Assembly: GCA_036365455.1 (NCBI GenBank) | Contig: JAWQUS010000017.1 | Location: 11,842,001-11,906,000 of the forward strand | Source: Macrosoma leucophasiata | Taxonomy: Eukaryota > Arthropoda > Insecta > Lepidoptera > Hedylidae | DNA length: 64,000 nucleotides | Direction of reading: 5' to 3' | Shown here: in pieces, positions 9,340 to 18,392 of the stretch | Position numbering within the stretch: the first letter of the stretch is position 1 | Layout of the letters: every line of letters starts with the position of its first letter | Notes under the pieces: generated by a model | Told to the model about the DNA's origin: nothing | What the model saw: the letters and a program-made list of their open reading frames with translations, nothing else | Databases searched by the model: none | Translations under genes and position numbers: made by a program

Positions 9340-10481
9340 GCTCTTTCAATATTCCGCATCCAGTTACCCTCAGAGTGACCGACCGGTTCCGACCAGATGC
9401 TTCGCCAAAATGAAAGCATAGCGTCATCATCCGGCCGACCCCGGTCAGCCACTCCTTGGTTAGGCCGCTCCCACAGTCTATAGACCCGCCTTTGATCACC
9501 CTGGAACATGCTATTCTGTTCATACCGGTCCACGCGTTCTTTATAACGCCTAATCCGGTTAGCCTATGCATAAACTTTCTGCTTCAGGAAGTCAATGCGC
9601 TCTGTGAGGCGAGCTGGATAGTCCTGGGGGCTGACTCCAGTCCCTGAAAACGCCCGCCTCACAAAACGCACTACCCTTGGGCGTGTATTGCCCATCCTGA
9701 AGCAGATTAGCTTGCCAATGAGTGCTCTGGCTTCAGCGATACGCTGCTCGATCCGGCACTGCCAGACTGGTGTTGTAGGTTTCGGCCGCGTAGTTGTATC
9801 AGGATTTGGTAACTTGTCACGAGCTACACGGCACACCGCGACAGCCGCGCAGTACAGGATCGAGTGAGTATCACCGAGATTTTCGCTGTTGTCAATGTAT
9901 TCTGGCAACAGCGAATTCAGAGCACACACTAGCGCCACATTACGTTTATGCATGGGCAACCGAGGCAAACGTGGCCTATCCGCGGGCAAAGTGGACCGAT
10001 ATTCACGAAGAGCATGCTCCAAGGCGCTCCTCAATTGATCAATGCATCGGGTACTTACAGTTGTTACCTGGTCTACCTCCTCCCCATCATCGGGTTCCGG
10101 TGCATTCGCGTTATTGTTTCGTTGCGTCGGTACCGTAGTTAGTGGTGGGGCGGGGGTTGAGCGGTAACCCTGCATCTCGGTGCGTAGCCGATCAAGTACG
10201 CTGTCATCCAGCATGCGTCCACGCTGAATGACACGCACCTGATCCGATAGACGTTGGCTCGACACGTTGACTGATGGTTCGAGGGTCTGAAACAGAGGCA
10301 GCATACGGCTACGATACGCAGTAAGGTTGGTTCCCCCCTCTGTAGCCCCGAAATAAGCGCGCATGATGTTTTCATTAATTTTCGGTGTCCATTTCATGCG
10401 CGGCACATTACCACCGACAGCGGGGACCCCACTCGGGACCGGTTGGTCCCGAAATCGAAGCGCAGGTGGTGGTGACGGCAC
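9207..10481 (-). pseudogene. R4/Dong LINE: N-terminal region
   Basis: Frame from about 10500 to 9207, broken by one TAG at 9564-9566; both sides are in the same frame. It is rich in arginine and proline, with no zinc finger I can see. Charged segments such as MPNWK-type RT entry follow only after the frameshift at 9256-9292. The first possible start is a GTG at 10481, and a TAG lies just upstream (10503), so the native start is lost or unclear. Confidence 0.7.
9256..9292. repeat. Perfect 37-bp palindrome in the RT frame
   Basis: Arms 9256-9273 and 9275-9292 (18 bases each, containing CGGACGGACTGTCCG) pair perfectly around one central base. The protein frame changes across it. Confidence 0.9.
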
Positions 10482-10535
10482 CAGGGGGAGAAGTACTCGT
10501 CGCTAGAGCTCGACGCAACTGCAACGGCCGGTGAC

Positions 10536-10557
10536 ACATTATTATTATTATTATTAA
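10536..10557. repeat. (ATT)n microsatellite at the LINE 5' junction
   Basis: Six to seven ATT units abut the 5' end of the minus-strand R4/Dong LINE; probably the insertion target. Confidence 0.75.
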
Positions 10558-11016
10558 TCGATGGCGTAGATTGTAAGACAATATGAAATGGTATTTAATG
10601 GCTACACATTGAATAATTAATACAGAACGGAAAATCGATGTACATTTTCGCAATTCGCTAACGATATTCTCGGTGGGAGGCATGGACAAACACTAGTCGT
10701 GTGCAGAATAAAATCCTAAAAACATAAAACGTCTTATTGAAATGATATTTTATTTCGGCTGTTCGATTCCGATAAGCAGATCACCCCGAGCAGATTTATG
10801 GAGGTTGTTTCCAATGACCATGTAGGTTGAAAGAAACATGAAAGTGCTACTGAAAGTGCCTCTAAGGCAAATTGGTGTACCGCAATTTATTACCTTACAT
10901 TTTTTATTTGCTTATTTTAATGCTGTTTCAAAAAAATCTTACTTACAATTAATTCTATTGCGTTTGCTTTCTGTGTCTGATGTTTTCCTGCAGGCTAAAT
11001 ATGTATGTAATTGTAA
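10558..11016. other. Unassigned stretch between two LINEs
   Basis: No frame or repeat recognised. A pyrimidine-rich run ending TTTTCCTGCAG at 10983-10993 resembles a splice acceptor, but no exon follows that is not LINE. Confidence 0.4.
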
Positions 11017-12783
11017 TGTAATGTCGAAGATGAACCAGTCGAGTCTCTCAATAAAGTCAATACATACTTTACTTCCATTGGCGGAACTTTAGCCGAAAAT
11101 ACCCTTAAATCTATGCAATGTAATGAGGAGAAATTGGCAACCAGAGCGAAAACCTCTAACTCACCTATTAACTCCATGTCTCTCCTACCAACAGACCCCG
11201 ATGAAGTCAAAAATGTTATTTTGGGACTTAAGTCACATAGTGCACCTGGTTGGGATAAAATTACTGCAATCCTTCTCAAGTCCTCACTGCCCTTGCTGGT
11301 TGAACCTATTACATTCATTTGTAATTTATCCCTCGAAACTGGAAAATTTCCAACTCATTTTAAAAAAGCTATTGTTTGCCCGATCTTCAAAACTGGTGAT
11401 AAAACTAACCCCTCAAATTATAGGCCCATATCTCTTCTTTGTACCCTTTCTAAAGTTTTAGAAAAATTGGTCAAAAAAAGATTAATGCACTATCTAGAAA
11501 ATAATAACTTGCTAAGTAATAACCAATACGGATTTCGCGAAAAAAAGTCTACTGAAGATGCAGTTTTGAACTTAACATCTCGAATTACGGATACGATCGA
11601 TAAGGGCAATAAGTGCATAGGCGTCTTTCTAGATCTTCAGAAAGCGTTTGATACTGTGTCAATACCTATCCTACTTAAAAGATTGGAAAACGCGGGTATA
11701 AGGGGTGTGGCGAGAGATTGGTTCGCTGACTACCTTGTCGGTAGAACACAAATGGTTCGAGTTGCAGACCATGAAAGCGACAGTGCGTCTTGTACTTTCG
11801 GTGTACCACAAGGAAGTACTTTAGCCTCCCCCCTCTTTTTAGTATACATTAATGATCTCTGCTGTCTCACCATGTCTGGTATGGACATCTCAATGTTTGC
11901 TGATGACACTGTACTATTATTCCACGCTCCAACTTGGCAAATAGTCAATGAGCTAGCCGAAAAAGGTCTTGCTAAAGTTACAGCATGGTTGGAAAATAGT
12001 CTTTTATCGCTTAACACAGCAAAAACAAAATTTATGTGCTTTAGTATTACCTCTGCAAATAATCCTGTACTTACTGACTTAAAAATTCATTCCTTCCCTT
12101 GCAATCGCTCTTTAACCCTTTCTACAAATTGTAACTGTGCCGTTCTCTCACGTGTTGAGGACATAAAATACCTCGGAGTCCTGATTGATGAAAAATTAAA
12201 CTGGAGCAGGCATATCGCATTATTAGCTTCTAGAGTACGAAAACTCATATATGTATTCAAAATTCTTCGAACCATAGCGGATTATGAGCTACTTATTCTA
12301 ACATATAAAGCTCTATGCGAGTGTCTCATTAGATATTGCATATGTGCTTGGGGCTGTGCGGCTAAAATTAACATTAACCCTCTAGAACGTGCCCAACGTG
12401 CTGTATTAAAAGTATTGCTCTACCTTCCTTTTAAACATCCCACCACAGATTTATATGAAAAAGCTAAAGTATTTACAGTACGCAAGCTGTATATATATGA
12501 AAGTCTGCGTCGTTTTCATCGCCAACAAGTACCCTATCTACCAACTTCATTAAAAAGAGTAGACCGAATACATGTTCCGAGGGCAAAGACTAGATTTGCT
12601 CAAAAGCAGTACGATATAGTTACTACACAATTGTACAATAAATTACTTAAAACTCCTATAAATAAAAATAAAAACATAAAAAATACAAATAATAATGAGT
12701 TTAAGAAGATTATTTCAGCATGGCTCAGGAATTTTGACTATGATGGTATTGAAGTTATGTTAGCAAATTTGTTTTTTTCATGA
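11017..12783 (+). CDS. LINE ORF2 fragment: reverse transcriptase, intact frame
   Basis: The frame is open from 11017; the first ATG is at 11113 (556 codons). Counted from that ATG: fingers KSHSAPGWDKI (about 37), first catalytic aspartate in FLDLQKAFDTVS (about 172), GVPQGSTLASPLFLVYIND (about 229), and the catalytic box MFADDTVLLFH (about 260). A thumb and a basic C-terminal region with ERAQRAVLKVL follow. It would prime reverse transcription from a nicked target, but with no endonuclease and no promoter it is unlikely to act alone. Jockey versus CR1 cannot be settled by eye. Confidence 0.85.
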   Translation, partial: CNVEDEPVESLNKVNTYFTSIGGTLAENTLKSMQCNEEKLATRAKTSNSPINSMSLLPTDPDEVKNVILGLKSHSAPGWDKITAILLKSSLPLLVEPITFICNLSLETGKFPTHFKKAIVCPIFKTGDKTNPSNYRPISLLCTLSKVLEKLVKKRLMHYLENNNLLSNNQYGFREKKSTEDAVLNLTSRITDTIDKGNKCIGVFLDLQKAFDTVSIPILLKRLENAGIRGVARDWFADYLVGRTQMVRVADHESDSASCTFGVPQGSTLASPLFLVYINDLCCLTMSGMDISMFADDTVLLFHAPTWQIVNELAEKGLAKVTAWLENSLLSLNTAKTKFMCFSITSANNPVLTDLKIHSFPCNRSLTLSTNCNCAVLSRVEDIKYLGVLIDEKLNWSRHIALLASRVRKLIYVFKILRTIADYELLILTYKALCECLIRYCICAWGCAAKININPLERAQRAVLKVLLYLPFKHPTTDLYEKAKVFTVRKLYIYESLRRFHRQQVPYLPTSLKRVDRIHVPRAKTRFAQKQYDIVTTQLYNKLLKTPINKNKNIKNTNNNEFKKIISAWLRNFDYDGIEVMLANLFFS

Positions 12784-12838
12784 TATGGCGAATAAAAAAT
12801 ATGAAGTATAGACGTACACGATTTCTGATACACACAGT

Positions 12839-12842
<4 letters not shown>

Positions 12843-12932
<90 letters not shown>

Positions 12933-12934
12933 AC
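12843..12934. repeat. (CA)n microsatellite
   Basis: About 45 CA units with two ACAT interruptions, inside the LINE 3' UTR. Frames read through it are artefacts. Confidence 0.95.
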
Positions 12935-13220
12935 CCTTCTTTGTAAAATTTTTGATCACTTGATATATCTACCTTGTTTAATGTTTAATGACAAAATAAT
13001 TTTAAGTGAAGTTATAACTCGGAGAAGCCACTGATTCCCGAAATACAGTGTAGACTAGTTCGGGAATCTATGGATTCAATATTAACCATTGTAAGAATGT
13101 TTTTGTCAATAAATGATTATATTATTATATATTTATTATATAATTATTTTGTTTTAATTGGTGGAAGTACTCTCAGATGGAACAGAATATTTGTTAGTGT
13201 TATTGTACTTTATTTATGAA

Positions 13221-13576
13221 CTAGGGACCCACCACGGCTTCGAGCGGGTGCAATGTAAATAATTGTAACTGGTAATTTTATGCCGTTTTCAATCATTAAT
13301 AATTGACGATTGACCGTTATGTCAAGCTTCATAAGGTTTACGTTAGAAAAGTTAATATTTAAAGTCGTTTTCTTGAAATTTCAATTTTTCCGCGCCAACT
13401 ATCTTTTTTTTATTCATAATAAACTTTTCTGGACAATTATATATTTTTTTCTTTCATAAAAACCTTCTGCTGACAATTATAAATATACACCACAAAAAGA
13501 ATTAGCGAATCGGCGCAGCCGTTCTCGAGTTTTGCTCTTAGCGACACATTTAGAGATTCATTTTTATTTACATAGA
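13221..13576 (-). mobile_element. Non-autonomous Helitron H3
   Basis: On the minus strand, A|TCTATGTAAATAAAAATG starts and GCTCGAAGCCGTGGTGGGTC...CTAG|T ends a 356-bp element. It shares CTCGAGAACGGCTG with H2. No coding capacity. Confidence 0.8.
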
Positions 13577-13586
13577 TGTTATACTT

Positions 13587-13787
13587 TCAAGTGACAGAAT
13601 GTTTGCCTTTTTTTAAAGTTACTTCACGCATGTATTTCCCGAAGGAATAGTCAGAGACATGTACATGTGTTACGTTTTGATCTATGGAATACGTGGCGAA
13701 CTTATTCACATCTTTGGGCACAATTTCAAACTCCGAGGGTGGCACTGAGAAATATTCAGAGAATGTGAAATGCCCATAGGAAACCAT
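13587..13787 (-). CDS. Possible host exon, 66 codons, unknown
   Basis: ATG at 13787; starts MVSYGHFTFSEYFS and contains PKDVNKFATYS and VHVSDYSFGKY. The frame has a balanced amino-acid mix and does not overlap a repeat. A GTAACT donor-like site follows MRE near 13624, so this could be a first exon. I do not recognise the family. No second exon was found, and a chance frame of this length in AT-rich DNA is quite possible. Confidence 0.22.
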   Translation of the reverse strand: MVSYGHFTFSEYFSVPPSEFEIVPKDVNKFATYSIDQNVTHVHVSDYSFGKYMREVTLKKGKHSVT

Positions 13788-14291
13788 TATGTGCTTAGTT
13801 TGTAAATAAGGATTTATGTATTAGGTTAGGATAAAGGACGTAGATCAATTTTTGAGAGCGCGGAATAACACTTAAAAGAATAAAACAGTAAGTAAGGAAT
13901 AACCCTGAATGTGTTAACAATTTTTTTTTAAAGAAATGAGAATAGACCTCATAATACAGTTACAGAAGTGATAAAATATATGTTCATAATTAGTTAATTA
14001 TTTGAATCATTTCACAAATCGTTACGTACACAACTAGTTGATAACTGTGCTGATAATTTACAGCTCAATAATTGCTTTCAACATGATATATTAAGACTGG
14101 AATTAATCGGCATTCTACCGTACTTACCGAAATAGTTCAGTTCTTGGCTGGCGGAGGGTCATACAAGTTCAATTTCGCAAGGCGTGTAAACACCTATTCG
14201 ATTTAAAATAACGGGTTGCAGTTCGGGACTGCCGGCAGAAGTGAAAACTTGAATATTAACGTTGCGCATTTTTTTTGTATTTTGAAATGGG
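13788..14291. other. Unassigned stretch
   Basis: No repeats shared with the window; if 13587-13787 is an exon, its promoter would lie here. Confidence 0.4.
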
Positions 14292-14305
14292 TAAGGTAAT
14301 AATTT

Positions 14306-14670
14306 AGAAGCGCGTTTGGCCCCGCAGCTTGTGTAGATCGTAAGCGATCTACTTGGTTAAGCATTACGGGCGCGGTCAGGTGTGTGATGGGTGACTGCTA
14401 GTGGCAAATTAAAATGTGCGTTTCCGTGCGTCGGAGGGCACGTTAAACCGTCGGTCCCGGTTGCTATCGATAGATAGTAGTCATTAAACCTTGTCGGTGG
14501 CCTTATGGGCGGTTTGAGAACATCCGACAGCGGGTTGGCCACTAACCCGTATCTCCCCAATTCGCATTGGAGCAGCGTGGTGGAGGAAGCTCCAGGGCTC
14601 CCCCCAAAAAGGGGAGAGACTCGTGCCCAGCAGTGGGACGTATAATGGGTTCCCATTATTATTATTATAT
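14306..14670 (+). mobile_element. 5S rRNA-derived SINE family C, full-length copy C2
   Basis: 365 bp flanked by a 14-bp target duplication (TAAGGTAATAATTT at 14292-14305 and 14671-14684). The head contains GGTTAAGCATTACGGGCGCG (14355-14374) and GATGGGTGACTGC (14386-14398). Both look like the box A/intermediate and box C promoter parts of 5S rRNA genes (type I pol III) in the right order and at almost the right spacing. The rest is LINE-like: GCACGTTAAACCGTCGGTCC, GCATTGGAGCAGCGTGGTGG, GCCCAGCAGTGGGACGTATA, ending in (ATT)n. This matches the SINE3 design (5S head plus LINE tail). Confidence 0.85.
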
Positions 14671-14684
14671 AAGGTAATAATTTT

Positions 14685-14987
14685 GCACGAATTTCTTAAA
14701 TTATCAGATTATCATTTATGTGATTAAATACATCGTACTCAAACATGACAATTCATATTACATTAAAAATGCTAGAACTATTACAATTATTTTACTACTG
14801 TTAATAAAACGAAAGAATGCCAAATTAGTTTCAGTATAGCAGCACGCTGTAATATAATACAAACACACACACATATTCGCGCAAGCAGTGTGCTTGTGCC
14901 GCCTAAACGAAACAGCAGGCATACATTTGCGCCGCGCGTTGAAAAGAGAGGTACTTCCTCTCCTACACCGCGCCGGTGGTCTACTCT
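14685..14987. other. Unassigned stretch
   Basis: Short (CA)n at about 14862-14872 and a locally GC-rich part (14880-14985) that may be the left part of repeat F, though it does not align with other F copies. Confidence 0.4.
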
Positions 14988-15094
14988 CCGTCTGTCTTAC
15001 GAATGTTCTATCAGGAGTCCTGACGCGAGTTTAACATTTTTTACCCATCACAAAAAGTGCACAACGTCGCTAAAGTAGTTTACACTCCAAAAAA
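14988..15094 (+). repeat. Repeat family F, copy
   Basis: Contains CCGTCTGTCTTACGAA, GTCCTGACGCGAGTTTAACA and CATCACAAAAAGTGCACAAC. The same 105-110 bp occurs at 18020-18120 (minus) and 23038-23150. No TIRs or CTRR end, class unknown. Confidence 0.75.
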
Positions 15095-15403
15095 TATCCT
15101 GATTCCAAATTAACCAGCCCAAAAGTAAATTGGCTGTGACAGACGAATAGACAGTCAGACATACGAGTGATCTTATTAATTAATCTACATTTACGCATAC
15201 GCGCATAATTCGCTATTTATGTTTTTTTTATATGCATATATTTTTTGTAGTGCTGGTAAACCATAGCACGTTGTCGTAGCAAGGAAATTCGTAGCACTTC
15301 GCGGGTAAATAATCTTGTATCCATCCCCTATATGAGAACATTACGGTTTATGAAAAAAAAATGTGTACATATTCATTTCAGGACATTCAACTAGGTACAT
15401 GTA
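15095..15403. other. Unassigned AT-rich stretch
   Basis: Nothing recognised. Confidence 0.5.
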
Positions 15404-15836
15404 GGTTAGGATACCACTGTAGAACTATTTCGTTCATCCAGATAATAATGCTGCTAACCTTATTTTAACGCATATTTATAATCTAGAGAATATATATCCA
15501 ATTATTCACTAGGTTGCCTGTCAAAAATATTTATTTTACTCTTTTTTTTTATGAAATATCGTCATTACGTCACGGCAATATGTATAAAGACTGAAAAATC
15601 ACGGCTGCCGTTTGTTTTCCCTCATTATTACGATACACGGAAGCCAAATTAAATAGGCCGCAAATAAGGATTGGAGCCTGTTAAAGATAAAATAATTTAG
15701 TTAAAAATACTATGTAACGGCCATATTTTGATAGGCAACCTAATAGATATATATTCTCTAGATTACAAATATACGTAAAAATCAGGTTTGCAGTATATCT
15801 GATTGAACGAAATAATTCTGCAGTGGGATCCTAGCC
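15404..15836. mobile_element. Long-TIR non-autonomous DNA element
   Basis: The outer 130 bases on each side are inverted copies of each other: TATTTCGTTCA, AATCTAGAGAATATATATC and AGGTTGCCT occur in order on both arms. About 170 bp of spacer (15545-15715) lies between. No ORF. The ends start near GGTTAGGAT/ATCCTAGCC. Target duplication not clear, superfamily unknown. Confidence 0.75.
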
Positions 15837-16327
15837 AATGTATTCGTAATAATTAACCGGCAAAAAAACTCCAATAAGTTTTTTTTTAATTATTTTTTTT
15901 CAAACTAACTTTCTTTCCCTATTCGAGCCTTAGAGACTGATATTTTAAAAAGGTTGTTTGTTGGTTTATCAATCCCGTAGGCTGATATTTTTAATATTGA
16001 TATCATTCATTAATTTTAATTCATGAATGTAAAGATGTATTATTATATTCCATCATAGTGTGGTAAATCCACGAGATGTGAGCGAATTTCAATGTCAAAG
16101 TGATTTCGAAGGTCACGAATATCAAGCTATCAGAGCGAACAAACTTGTAGCCGCTAAATAATCTATCTGTCTGTATTTGTGACGTCAACAAATTGAATTC
16201 TGTACCCTTCCTTTCATCAACGTGTCATAGAGATGAGTAATGTCTGTTTTGCTTCTATTGATGGTCTCTACGTCTCTACATGCAGTAACTGGGTCTTAAT
16301 AATTGATTATAGAATCAGAATCAATTA
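15837..16327. other. Unassigned stretch
   Basis: No gene or repeat seen. Confidence 0.5.
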
Positions 16328-16582
16328 TCTATAAATATGAAAATCAATTGCTGTTCGTTAGTCGCGCTAAAACTCGATAACGGCTGGACCGATTTGGCTA
16401 ATTTTGGTTTTGAATGATTTTTGGAAGTCCTGGGAAGGTTTAAAATGTAAGAAAATATGAAGAAATTAAAGAGAAATAGTAAAAGCCACAATTGTATTTT
16501 CCCATACAAATATTCCGTATCTATCAAACCTTTGACATATTATTTCATTCTGAGGCAATATGAAATTTGCTGGGTCAACTTG
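16328..16582 (+). mobile_element. Non-autonomous Helitron H2, copy b
   Basis: Starts A|TCTATAAATATG, contains GCTGTTCGTTAGTCGCGC, and ends GCTGGGTCAACTTG, with the terminal CTAG mutated to CTTG. Full length. Confidence 0.8.
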
Positions 16583-16696
16583 TTGATATATATACGAGTA
16601 CATATTATCTATCATATATAGCTAATATCCAGCAGTGGTCATATTTTAGGGGTCACGGGTTCAAGTTCTGCCTGGAGTCGATGTTTTCTTTCCATT

Positions 16697-17322
16697 ATTA
16701 TAATTTCGCCATGTCCGGCTGTCTGTCTGTTTGTCTGTCTGTCTGTCCGTCCGCGGTTTAGCGCAAAAACTATTGGTATTAGAGACTTGCAATTTGCCAC
16801 GAGTATACACCAATTACGCCGACAAAGTGGTAAAATAAAACATGAAATAAAAATTATTTAGGGTACCTCCCCTTCATGTAACGCGCGGAACGTTTTCTTT
16901 TCTTTTCGTTTTCTGTATTGTGTCGTTGGATAAAGGGTATCATTGGATAGGTCTTTCAAAAATATTAGGGGTGTGCAAAGATCATTACTCGATTTCGTTC
17001 GTGACTCATTAAGCTTTAAAGTGCCAATTTTCGTCAGAGTCAAGTGCCTCCCCCCTCTCTACCAACTAAACGGATTAACTTAAAAACTTAAAGGTTACGG
17101 CAATAGTAGCTATAAAGGTATAACGAAATTAAAAAGAAAACTATCACACTTAAGTTGGCTTTACAAGTTTGCGAGTAATAGTCGACCAAATATATTTTAC
17201 TCGAAAAATTCGAACAACTCCATAGAAAATATTTATTAATTTATTTCATTACATGTTTCAAACTTAAAACTACGGAAACCTACTCTGCGCGTGTTCCGAC
17301 ACGCACTTGACCGGTTTTCATT
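16697..17322 (+). repeat. Dispersed element family E, copy E1
   Basis: A 625-bp unit that starts with a (CTGT)n tract after CGCCATGTCCG. It contains CGTTGGATAAAGGG, CACTTAAGTTGGC and AGTCGACCAAAT, and ends CCGACACGCACTTGACCGGT. E2 (31699-32327) and E3 (33119-33425) align along it. The left terminus TTTTTAGGG(T)TCCGTAG is missing here. It has no TIRs and no frame. It resembles a repeat common in moths, class unknown to me. Confidence 0.7.
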
Positions 17323-18019
17323 AAAGTATTACACTCGCACGTGTAAAATAAATTTCTATAAAATAAAGCAATAATCGTAAAAGTTAAACAAAACGTATAA
17401 CACTGTCAGTACAAAATAGTAAATAACTTATAAGATTCCTATATTTAGTAACCGCGGTATATTTGCTGTTGAAAACGAGTAGCTAGTTACACAGAGGAGA
17501 AAGATGTGCTTAGCGAGTCACGTTGACGTCTGGCCAGGCCACGAGGGATATGCTCGTATACATCCAAATTATCTGACTTGTGTACTATTGTAACTTTGTC
17601 CATGGATTTTCATATTTAGTCTAATACGTTTACGTAAAATACTTCTTCAACACAGGTGATCCATCAGCTGTTGAAATTTAATACGAAAACACGGGTTTTT
17701 CATAACAATAAAATACAGAAATTTAATGTTGGTGTAGTCTCAGTGGCAAAACTCTATTGGCTGCCAAATGGTTCACCACTATCATATTCCCGTTATGTAT
17801 ATCCCCAAAATAACGTTCACCTAAAGTTACGACGTTCGGATATGCTGACTTCGCAGCGGACATCCGACGTATTGTGTGATTGTGTGCATAGTGCAGATTC
17901 GGCGACCTATTTTTAAGTTGTTATTTTAGTTTTACCTTACCTTAGAGATATTTTAAATTAGTCTTGTAGGATTATTTCAGCAGTCAACATATTCTTCTTT
18001 TATTAAACCAATATTTTTT
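17323..18019. other. Mostly unassigned; possible decayed SINE A
   Basis: 17725-17815 weakly matches the CTAAATGGTAGTGTTCAGCA...GTTCCGG part of SINE A. Otherwise nothing recognised. Confidence 0.35.
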
Positions 18020-18120
18020 GAAGTGTAATCTAGCGACTGTGCATTTTTGTGATGGATTAAAAATGTTAAACTCGCGTCAGGACACGTGACCCTGATCGAA
18101 AATTCGTAAGACGGACACGT
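18020..18120 (-). repeat. Repeat family F, minus-strand copy
   Basis: Contains CTCGCGTCAGGACACGTGAC, the reverse complement of the family core. Confidence 0.75.
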
Positions 18121-18188
18121 GACCAGAATTGCGTCCGCCTACTTTGTGACCCAATGACAGATTCATCGTTGTCAATTCAACAGTTGGC

Positions 18189-18335
18189 CCGAGTGAGTGA
18201 GTGAGTGAGTGAGTAGGTGAGTGGGTGAGTGGGTGAGTGGGTGAGTGGGTGAGTGGGTGAGTGGGTGAGTGGGTGAGTGGGCGAGTGGGCGAGTGGGTGA
18301 GTGAGTGAGTGGGTGAGTGGGGGAGTGGGTGAGAC
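18189..18335 (+). repeat. GAGTGGGT minisatellite
   Basis: Starts with GAGT tetranucleotides and changes to about 14 units of the 8-mer GAGTGGGT. Frames across it read as S-P-T-H repeats and are not genes. Confidence 0.92.
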
Positions 18336-18336
18336 A

Positions 18337-18392
18337 ACTTGGTTGAGTGGGAATTATCACACCTTCTCAACCAAGTGGGTGTGATAATTTCA
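18337..18392. repeat. Interleaved inverted repeats (A-B-A'-B')
   Basis: ACTTGGTTGAG pairs with CTCAACCAAGT, and AATTATCACAC pairs with GTGTGATAATT, the second pair interleaved with the first. Each arm is 11 bases and perfect. As RNA this has pseudoknot topology. Confidence 0.8.

Larger units (their letters stand above)
6881..10535 (-). mobile_element. R4/Dong-clade LINE, nearly full length, inactive
   Basis: A 3.65-kb minus-strand element. In protein order it has an N-terminal region of no recognised fold, RT, thumb, a CCHC zinc knuckle and a PD-(D/E)XK endonuclease, the layout of R2/R4-type LINEs that lack an APE endonuclease. RT wording (FQGDSLSPLWFCLALNPL, YMDDLKLFG) points to R4/Dong rather than R2. 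Right of its 5' end is an (ATT)6-like microsatellite (10536-10557), fitting the TAA/TTA target preference I recall for Dong. At least two in-frame stops (9564, 7381) and two frame changes (about 9256-9292, about 8110-8130) disable it. Confidence 0.88.
11017..13125 (+). mobile_element. 5'-truncated Jockey/CR1-group LINE with open RT
   Basis: The LINE begins within ORF2, just before the pre-RT motif NKVNTYFTSIG. It runs through an uninterrupted RT and thumb to a TGA at 12781, then a 3' UTR of about 340 bases. The UTR contains a (CA)n tract and a hairpin (ATTCCCGAA/TTCGGGAAT, 13033-13066), and an AT-rich (TTAT/ATTAT) tail ends the copy near 13125. The endonuclease part is missing. A 5' truncation with an intact frame suggests a recent insertion. 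Confidence 0.8.

Noticed and set aside
10983..10993. Splice acceptor-like TTTTCCTGCAG before the LINE RT
   Set aside because: The downstream open frame is LINE RT, with stops just after the site; chance is more likely than an exonised LINE.
12738..13034. Open frames of C-V or H-T repeats on both strands
   Set aside because: They are translations of the (CA)n microsatellite in the LINE 3' UTR.
14355..14398. A functional 5S rRNA gene
   Set aside because: Only the promoter-like half is kept and it is joined to a LINE tail; it recurs as a SINE.
18077..18370. S-P-T-H-rich frames of 97 and 62 codons
   Set aside because: They read through the GAGTGGGT minisatellite; the spacing also excludes a CRISPR array, since there are no unique spacers.
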